Under the pieces are notes generated by a model. The model was not told where the DNA came from, made no database searches, and worked only from the letters and a program-made list of their open reading frames with translations. The position numbers were made by a program, and so were the translations under genes. 27,679 nt of DNA from DATFXM01 sp035315885 (GTDB lineage Bacteria > Acidobacteriota > Blastocatellia > UBA7656): positions 1 to 27,679 of the forward strand of contig DATFXM010000172.1 of NCBI GenBank assembly GCA_035315885.1. Reading direction: 5' to 3'. Of the stretch, positions 23,159-27,679 are shown one piece after another. Positions within the stretch are counted from its first letter, which is position 1. Each line of letters starts with the position of its first letter.

Positions 23159-24582
23159 TTCCTTCGGAAGATCAACAAGCTTCTGCCCGAGCCTGGTACT
23201 CTCTCTTCCCGGATCAGCTCGAGCCTCTCACTGAACGAGCTCTTCACATAGTCCAGGGTCAGATACTCAAAGGTGTTCTCTCGGTACTTGATCAGACGTT
23301 GAAACATCGGATCGTCGGTTGGAACAAACTCGAGCACCAGCCACTTGTTGGTAAGCTCGAGCAACAGGTCGCGAACCGCTACTACCGAGAGATTCGCGGA
23401 GACGACCAGGTGATGGAGCAACGCCAGAGCGAGCGTACAATCAGCGCGCATTCGCCGCAGAAAACTGTCTCGCTCGCGGTTTCGAAATCCTATGGCCGGA
23501 CTGGGGTTGCTTATGTCAACCACCATCGGGGTGATGCTGAGCAATTTGCCGCGAAGCCGCCTGTACATCAGCTCAATAGCGTCGTGGTCAGAATCTACCG
23601 CCACTACTTTCGCACCGTTTTCCGCCGCGATGATGCTGTAGTCGCCGGTGTTGCACCCCAGGTCCAGAACGCTCTCCGGCTTTACGGTCTGCAGAAAATC
23701 CTTCACGACCGTTTTCTTTGCGGCTTCGCCCGCTTCGTCATAAGTACAAGTCGCCGTGTAAGTCGACCACGTACCGCGCGGCCGATACCCCTCGGCCAGT
23801 CTGGACACCTTCTTGCGGAGCCGTTGCAGACTCGAAACCTGGACCTTGTAGTTCGGGTTCGGACGTTCCAACAACTCGCGCCCGGCACCGTGCTTTCCAT
23901 CCGCAACGCGCTTCAACATGAGCGGCAGGGTCACGTCCAGTATCGATCGCGGCCGAAGACGTTCGAAAACCCCGAATCCTCTGGCGACATCTTCAACGGT
24001 TCTGCCGCTCAGGCTGGCGAGGAAATATGAGCGCAAATCCCAACCGTGATGGCGTGCGAGCAAGAGAGGAAACGTGAACATCTGTCCGAACTGACCAAGC
24101 CCAAACCAGATGTCCAATCTCTTCGGCTGGTCGATAGACGACACGTCGATGAAAACCGGGCGGCCATCCAAGAACTGAATGTTGTAAGCGGTCGCATCCT
24201 TCAGCGAGTAACCAGCCGAAAGCAACCTTACCTGGAGGTCGATTGTGTGAATGCCGGCGTCCGCCAGCATCGACACTGACCACTCATAAGGATAGGTGAT
24301 TGGTGCAATCACCTGGTGCTCGAGAAAATGACTGTATCCCCGATGTTCCTTTGAAAACTTCGCTACCAGTTCACCGTCATCGACGGGCCAGGTCTCAACC
24401 ACAAGATTTCCTGCGATGAGACCGGACAGAACGCCACTCTCGATGAGGCTGTCACAGGTCTGCACGAAGCTTCCATTGATCGCCCTGAAGACCCGCCCGG
24501 CGTAATGAAACACGAACCCCGAGGGATCTCGAAAGGACGCTGGATTGCGTTCGCTCACAAGCGGCGCGGCTGCTTTTGTCAT
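23155..24582 (-). CDS. Two-domain protein: kinase-like N-terminal half and class I SAM methyltransferase
   Basis: A 475-residue protein of the NoeA-related methyltransferase type found in surface-polysaccharide loci. The C-terminal half is a class I methyltransferase: SVLDLGCNTGDYS (304-316) is motif I, VVAVDSD (326-332) the ribose-binding acid, and LALALLHHL (384-392) the post-motif region. The N-terminal half (about 20-230) contains ELVAKF (71-76), EHQ (88-90) and SLKDATAYNIQFLDGRPVFID (127-147). The latter reproduces the Asp-x4-Asn and downstream Asp spacing of aminoglycoside-phosphotransferase/kinase-like folds. It may bind or phosphorylate a substrate that the other half methylates. The ATG has no clear Shine-Dalgarno and starts only 8 bp after the heptamer inverted repeat. 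Its stop overlaps the next GTG. I am confident in the methyltransferase call and less so in the kinase-like one. Confidence 0.87.
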   Translation of the reverse strand: MTKAAAPLVSERNPASFRDPSGFVFHYAGRVFRAINGSFVQTCDSLIESGVLSGLIAGNLVVETWPVDDGELVAKFSKEHRGYSHFLEHQVIAPITYPYEWSVSMLADAGIHTIDLQVRLLSAGYSLKDATAYNIQFLDGRPVFIDVSSIDQPKRLDIWFGLGQFGQMFTFPLLLARHHGWDLRSYFLASLSGRTVEDVARGFGVFERLRPRSILDVTLPLMLKRVADGKHGAGRELLERPNPNYKVQVSSLQRLRKKVSRLAEGYRPRGTWSTYTATCTYDEAGEAAKKTVVKDFLQTVKPESVLDLGCNTGDYSIIAAENGAKVVAVDSDHDAIELMYRRLRGKLLSITPMVVDISNPSPAIGFRNRERDSFLRRMRADCTLALALLHHLVVSANLSVVAVRDLLLELTNKWLVLEFVPTDDPMFQRLIKYRENTFEYLTLDYVKSSFSERLELIREERVPGSGRSLLIFRRK

Positions 24583-24590
24583 AAAGAGTT

Positions 24591-24743
24591 CAGTAGGCAG
24601 TAGGTTTCGGGTTTCTAGTTTCTGGTTTCTAGTTTGGCACCGATAGTTCGCATCGGTTGAAGCTCACCTGGTTAACCAAACCAGGCACCAGAAACCAGAA
24701 ATCAGAAACTAACTGCCTACCGCCTACTGCATACTGCCTACTA
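24591..24743. repeat. Mosaic heptamer inverted repeat (putative long hairpin)
   Basis: This stretch is built of degenerate 7-bp units. On the plus strand the left arm (24591-24637) has GTAGGCA-type units, then TTTCTAG/TTTCTGG units. The right arm (24678-24743) has the same two unit types in reverse complement and opposite order (CCAGAAA/TCAGAAA, then TGCCTAC/CGCCTAC). The arms can pair, imperfectly, around a loop that holds two smaller inverted repeats (24640-24656, CCGAT/ATCGG; 24667-24685, CCTGGTT/AACCAGG). It fills the space between the YIDP miniprotein stop (4 bp away) and the ATG at 24582 (8 bp away). It could attenuate transcription or block translation, or be a dispersed genomic repeat. 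There is no T-run, so an ordinary terminator is unlikely. Confidence 0.85.
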
Positions 24744-24747
24744 ACCG

Positions 24748-24909
24748 TCATTCGGGTTGCTTCGTGTCGGCGTTTCGTCGCTCGGCAGGCCGCCGCACAA
24801 AATCCGTGAGGACCTTTCTAAATCTTATTGAGAGACCCACGATAGCCGCGATGATCGCCTGAAGGAGGATGGATCCGCTTGCGGGGTCGATATAAGCGAA
24901 GATGCGCAT
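24748..24909 (-). CDS. 53-residue 'YIDP' membrane miniprotein
   Basis: A short gene read directly from the sequence. It starts at ATG 24909 with AAGGAAAGGA 6 bp upstream, the strongest ribosome-binding site in this part of the window, and ends at TGA 24748-24750. The product begins MRIFAYIDPASGSILLQ, continues with one hydrophobic segment (about 13-27, ending AIVGLSIRF), and finishes with a basic, hydrophilic tail of about 25 residues. The pattern 'Y-[IL]-D-P-x-[ST]-G-S, hydrophobic helix, positive stop' is one I know from small unannotated proteins next to sulfatase-like and methyltransferase genes in surface-sugar loci, which is exactly its setting. The function is unknown. It is probably a single-pass inner-membrane protein with the positive end in the cytoplasm, perhaps a subunit of the methyltransferase or AlkP-like protein. 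Confidence 0.82.
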   Translation of the reverse strand: MRIFAYIDPASGSILLQAIIAAIVGLSIRFRKVLTDFVRRPAERRNADTKQPE

Positions 24910-24915
24910 GGTGTG

Positions 24916-24925
24916 TCCTTTCCTT
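24916..24925 (-). promoter_or_regulatory. Shine-Dalgarno AAGGAAAGGA for the YIDP miniprotein
   Basis: AAGGAAAGGA on the minus strand, 6 bp before the ATG at 24909. It is the main reason, with the protein pattern, to treat this short frame as a real gene. Confidence 0.75.
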
Positions 24926-24982
24926 ATTGCTGACTCAGAACTTCAAACCAATTCGACCAATCCCGATCTGTACATTGCAGAT

Positions 24983-25933
24983 TCACGTTCGTTGAAACAG
25001 AGCCCAAAACAGATCGAATGCAGGGTAGGAAAGCGAAGCCCGCCGTGGAATCAGCGAGGTCGTCCGGGGAATAAGCTTTCCAATACCGCTCCCAGTGGTC
25101 GTGTAGCGTAAGAGCGACCTGGCGTGTTCGCCACTGATCTTTTTGCGCGGACGCCCCGTCGCCACTTGACGAAAACCGTAGTCTCTCGCAAGCGCCTTGA
25201 GACTCTCGCGAGTGAAATAATTCAGCGTGCTTGGGGGGCCGTATTCGTGCCAGTACTTGCCCAATGCCCGCGCGATCAGACTTCCCTGGTCCCACGTCTC
25301 AATCAACCAGAAACCCGATGAGATTGTGAGGTGTCGAGCCTTGTAAAAGGACTTGTGCAAATCAGTGAGGTGCGCGACCACCTGTAACATCGTGATCAAG
25401 TCAAACCGGCCGCTTAGGTCGGCGTCTTCCAGGGTCCCCTCGCGAATATCAAGCGCCAACTCTTTGCGGCCGTACCCCGCCATTTCAGCATTGGGCTCAA
25501 GCCCTACGCCGCTCCATCCGCACTCGGTAAAACCCTTAAGCACAAAACCCGCGGCCGCTCCGATGTCCAGCACAATGCCGGGACGCACGTACCTGCTGAC
25601 CAGCCGCGCGTACCGTCGACCGTGCGCCTTCAGGATCTCGCAATCCGCAAGGTAGTTGGGGTACCCGCTGCCTCCACCGGTGAAGTATTCACTGCCATAG
25701 ATTCGGCCAACGTGGTCTTGCGAAGGGGAAAGCTCAGTGATGCGATGATCACACTCGCTGCAACCTCTGATCCAGTAGCCGTGGCGTGGAAACAATCGTC
25801 GTGTGAGTGCGTTACAGATCGGGCACTTGAAAGCTTGCCCAGCCGCTGGTCCAGAGCCTTCGGGAGTTTGAATCTCATCTCGTCGGTCATCAGGTTCGGT
25901 CGAAGAGAGCTTCGCAGGTGAAGTACTCGACAT
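24983..25933 (-). CDS. Zinc-ribbon plus class I SAM methyltransferase
   Basis: A 316-residue methyltransferase. The N-terminus, after a disordered stretch, has a four-cysteine zinc knuckle: CPIC (37-40) and CSEC (58-61). The SAM domain follows: IVLDIGAAAGFVLKGF (120-135) is motif I, GVGLEPN (142-148) carries the ribose-binding Glu146, and FDLITMLQVVAHLTDL (177-192) is the motif II-IV region. The plan (zinc ribbon then methyltransferase-11/12-like domain) is common among C- or O-methyltransferases acting on nucleotide- or lipid-linked sugars. It starts 4 bp after the HAD stop. A 73-bp gap with no clear promoter separates it from the miniprotein gene. The C-terminal 60 residues are basic and slightly hydrophobic. 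The substrate is unknown. Confidence 0.88.
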   Translation of the reverse strand: MSSTSPAKLSSTEPDDRRDEIQTPEGSGPAAGQAFKCPICNALTRRLFPRHGYWIRGCSECDHRITELSPSQDHVGRIYGSEYFTGGGSGYPNYLADCEILKAHGRRYARLVSRYVRPGIVLDIGAAAGFVLKGFTECGWSGVGLEPNAEMAGYGRKELALDIREGTLEDADLSGRFDLITMLQVVAHLTDLHKSFYKARHLTISSGFWLIETWDQGSLIARALGKYWHEYGPPSTLNYFTRESLKALARDYGFRQVATGRPRKKISGEHARSLLRYTTTGSGIGKLIPRTTSLIPRRASLSYPAFDLFWALFQRT

Positions 25934-25937
25934 GACT

Positions 25938-26642
25938 TTACTCTGAAGCTCTATGCGGGCCCGCGGCGTTCAGCGGTACAAGCCGCCCCTTTCTCACTCT
26001 GATACCCAGGTTCGCCCACGACAGGAGAGGAAGATCGCTGTCATCGTCACCGAGCGCCACCGTAAAGAAATCGTCAGGCTCGGCCTTCAGGTATTCTGTT
26101 AAGCGCCGAACCTTCTCGGCGCCCTTGCAGTTCTCGCCAACCAGCCGTCCGGTGTAGCGCCCGGAGGTTACTTCGGTGCGGGTCGTGACCGTCTCGGTGA
26201 TCGACAGGTTCGCGGCGAGCAGCGGAACGTAGATGTCAGGACTCGCTGAGACGATGATCAATCGGTCGCCACGCTCCTGACACTGCTTAATAAATGATAA
26301 GACTTCAGGGTTGCAGCCGGATTCGGTCACTCGCCGCGCAAACTCTCGCGCCCAGCTCCACAGTGTTGCGACTGACAGGTTCGCTACAAATGCGGTCAGC
26401 ATTCTCTCCTTGAACCTTGTCGCCGACAGCCTGCCCGCCAGGAACAGCAGCGCGTCTACAGGGAGAAGACAGAGCCTGAAAGACATCCTCGGATATCTGA
26501 AGAAGCAGCCCAACAGAAAAGGCACTAATGTATCGGACGTTGTGATCGTTCGGTCCAGATCGAGGATGACCAGCCGCGGTGGCGTGCAATCGCCACGCTC
26601 CGACTCGCGGTATAGGTCGCGAACGAATCCGTCTACTTGCAC
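25938..26642 (-). CDS. HAD-superfamily (IB) phosphatase
   Basis: A 234-residue haloacid-dehalogenase phosphatase of the SerB-like IB type. Motif I is LVILDLDRTIT (24-34), with nucleophile Asp28 and Asp30. Motif II is LIIVSAS (128-134, Ser132). Motif III is the lysine in NCKGAEKV (171-178). Motif IV is ALGDDDSDLPLL (196-207). Residues 35-80 form a hydrophobic, helical cap insertion (for example PFLLGCFFRYPRM and LLPVDALLFLAG) that could sit at the membrane. It starts with a GTG 4 bp after the prenyltransferase stop. In other bacteria HAD proteins occur next to or fused with DPPR-synthase-like UbiA proteins. Here it would remove the 5-phosphate from a polyprenyl-phosphate phosphoribose. That assignment rests on gene order. 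Confidence 0.88.
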   Translation of the reverse strand: MQVDGFVRDLYRESERGDCTPPRLVILDLDRTITTSDTLVPFLLGCFFRYPRMSFRLCLLPVDALLFLAGRLSATRFKERMLTAFVANLSVATLWSWAREFARRVTESGCNPEVLSFIKQCQERGDRLIIVSASPDIYVPLLAANLSITETVTTRTEVTSGRYTGRLVGENCKGAEKVRRLTEYLKAEPDDFFTVALGDDDSDLPLLSWANLGIRVRKGRLVPLNAAGPHRASE

Positions 26643-26646
26643 CTGG

Positions 26647-27624
26647 CTAGAATGGAAGCCACGCGGTGGGACCGTAAAGGATCAAGCAAACTGTCGTGAC
26701 CCATAGCACAACGTTCAGAAGAATGGGCTTGTCGGCCACGAACAGCCGCGACGGGTCTCCGCCATCCTTTCGCAAATGGATCAGGAAGAGATAACGAAAG
26801 ATGCCGTAGACAACATAGGGTACAGTCAGCACCAGCCCCGAAGAGCCAACCCTAGCTACCGTGTCTTCAGCCATCGTGTACAACGAATATGTGACAACCG
26901 CTGCGCCGCCGCAGATCGCCATCATCAAGTCCAGAAACGGTAGCGAGTAGCTTTCGAGGCTCGCCCGGTGATTCTGCGCTTCCGCCCGAAGGAAGGTCAG
27001 CTCGTGACGTCTCTTGCCGAATCCAACCATCAGCGCCAGCATCAGCGTGCATAAGATCAGCCAGCTCGATGCCTTCACCCCGATCACCGCGGCGCCGGCA
27101 ACTGCCCGCAACACGAAGCCGAACGCTATGATCATCACGTCCACGATCACCACTCGCTTTAAGCCGAGTGAATAGGAAATGTTCATCACCAGGTAGACAC
27201 CAAGCACGCCCGCAAACGCCGGGCTAATGATCACCGACGCAGTAACGGAGCCGACCAGCAGCGCCAACCCTAGCAGCAGTGCGGTCATTGGAGAAATCAG
27301 ACCCGCTGCAAGCGAGCGACGCGACTTTATCGGGTGAATCCGGTCCTCGCGCAGGTCACGCAAGTCGTTCAGCAGGTACACGCCGCTTGCTGCAATGCAA
27401 AACAGCACAAAAGCCACAATGCTGAGCCGGAGCGCGGAACTGTGCGACAAGGATCGCGAAAAGATCAGACCTCCAAAAACCAGAGTGTTTTTCACCCATT
27501 GATGTGGCCGAAGGCTGCCGATGAGTGCGCCAAGCTTTCCAAATGGCAACGGGGCCGCTTCTCGGGTCTCCATCTTTTTTTCCCGGGCCACTACCCTCGG
27601 TATCGCTGCTGTCGGCTTCGCCAC
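26647..27624 (-). CDS. UbiA-family prenyltransferase, decaprenyl-phosphate phosphoribosyltransferase-like
   Basis: A 325-residue polytopic UbiA protein from a GTG at 27624 chosen because AAGGGGG lies 7 bp upstream; a TTG at 27675 and an ATG at 27573 are alternatives. RPHQWVKNTLVF (39-50) and the first Asp-rich motif NDLRDLREDRIHPIKSRR (86-103) match the Rv3806c-like DPPR synthase branch more than UbiA for ubiquinone. The second conserved region is YSLGLKRVVIVDVMIIAFGF (about 152-171), followed by FVLRAVAG. About eight to nine membrane helices are evident. The family transfers phosphoribose from PRPP to polyprenyl phosphate at the inner membrane. With the adjacent HAD phosphatase it would make polyprenyl-phosphoryl ribose. 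DprE1/DprE2-type epimerase genes are not seen, so ribose or an onward product is open. Confidence 0.9.
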   Translation of the reverse strand: MAKPTAAIPRVVAREKKMETREAAPLPFGKLGALIGSLRPHQWVKNTLVFGGLIFSRSLSHSSALRLSIVAFVLFCIAASGVYLLNDLRDLREDRIHPIKSRRSLAAGLISPMTALLLGLALLVGSVTASVIISPAFAGVLGVYLVMNISYSLGLKRVVIVDVMIIAFGFVLRAVAGAAVIGVKASSWLILCTLMLALMVGFGKRRHELTFLRAEAQNHRASLESYSLPFLDLMMAICGGAAVVTYSLYTMAEDTVARVGSSGLVLTVPYVVYGIFRYLFLIHLRKDGGDPSRLFVADKPILLNVVLWVTTVCLILYGPTAWLPF

Positions 27625-27631
27625 AGTATTT

Positions 27632-27638
27632 CCCCCTT
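27632..27638 (-). promoter_or_regulatory. Shine-Dalgarno AAGGGGG for the UbiA-like gene
   Basis: AAGGGGG on the minus strand, 7 bp before the GTG at 27624. It favours this start over the far-upstream TTG at 27675. It does not rule out the ATG at 27573. Confidence 0.6.
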
Positions 27639-27679
27639 GATCTTTTCTCGAGCGGCTATTCGGCGAGCGCACCAATCGG

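Noticed and set aside
23299..24030. Plus-strand open frame of about 243 codons
   Set aside because: It lies fully within the two-domain methyltransferase gene on the other strand. Its composition is typical of an antisense shadow.
24591..24743. CRISPR array or rho-independent terminator
   Set aside because: The units are only 7 bp with no spacers, and the inverted repeat is not followed by a T-run. A mosaic repeat explains it better.

Overview
The window is one continuous cell-surface polysaccharide (capsule, O-antigen or glycoprotein-glycan) locus. All 22 genes I can support lie on the minus strand, so transcription runs from the right edge to the left edge. Junctions are very tight: ATGA, GTGA or TTGA overlaps, or gaps mostly under 60 bp. 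The largest gene-free stretch is about 165 bp and no gap exceeds 300 bp. I see no RNA gene, insertion sequence, CRISPR array or integrase. Base composition is moderately GC-rich, and TTG and GTG starts are common. The organism is probably a Gram-negative environmental bacterium, because a Wzm/Wzt exporter is present. The mosaic heptamer repeat and gene style make me think of Acidobacteriota (Blastocatellia-like), but that is a weak inference.

Layout in transcription order. (1) 27624-24748: a UbiA-family polyprenyl-phosphate phosphoribosyltransferase-like protein, a HAD phosphatase, a zinc-ribbon plus SAM methyltransferase, and an overlooked 53-residue 'YIDP' membrane miniprotein. (2) 24743-24591: a large imperfect inverted repeat built of degenerate heptamers, ending 8 bp before the next start codon. 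(3) 24582-17597: a two-domain methyltransferase with a kinase-like N-terminal half, a membrane-anchored sulfatase/AlkP-superfamily protein, and two GT-C-type integral membrane proteins. (4) 17596-12657: a secreted right-handed beta-helix protein made of two tandem copies, then the ABC exporter pair Wzm and Wzt, the latter with a C-terminal substrate-recognition domain. (5) 12646-9640: a GT-B capsule-type transferase and a GT4-like glycosyltransferase. (6) 9643-5788: neuB, neuC and neuA for a CMP-activated nonulosonic acid, translationally coupled to a D-2-hydroxyacid dehydrogenase. (7) 5755-1: an FkbM methyltransferase, a GT2, a glutamine-dependent asparagine synthase-like amidotransferase, a second GT-B capsule-type transferase and a GT2 cut by the left edge.

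How the genes may work together (inference). NeuC, NeuB and NeuA make a CMP-nonulosonate. The cytoplasmic GT2, GT4 and GT-B enzymes build a lipid-linked chain. Methyltransferases and the amidotransferase decorate or cap it, and Wzm/Wzt exports it. The UbiA/HAD pair would make a polyprenyl-phosphate pentose that the two GT-C proteins could use on the periplasmic side. The AlkP-like protein and the beta-helix protein would act on the exported polymer. No Wzx/Wzy and no classical sialyltransferase is visible. The locus continues beyond both edges, so neither the promoter nor the terminator is in view.
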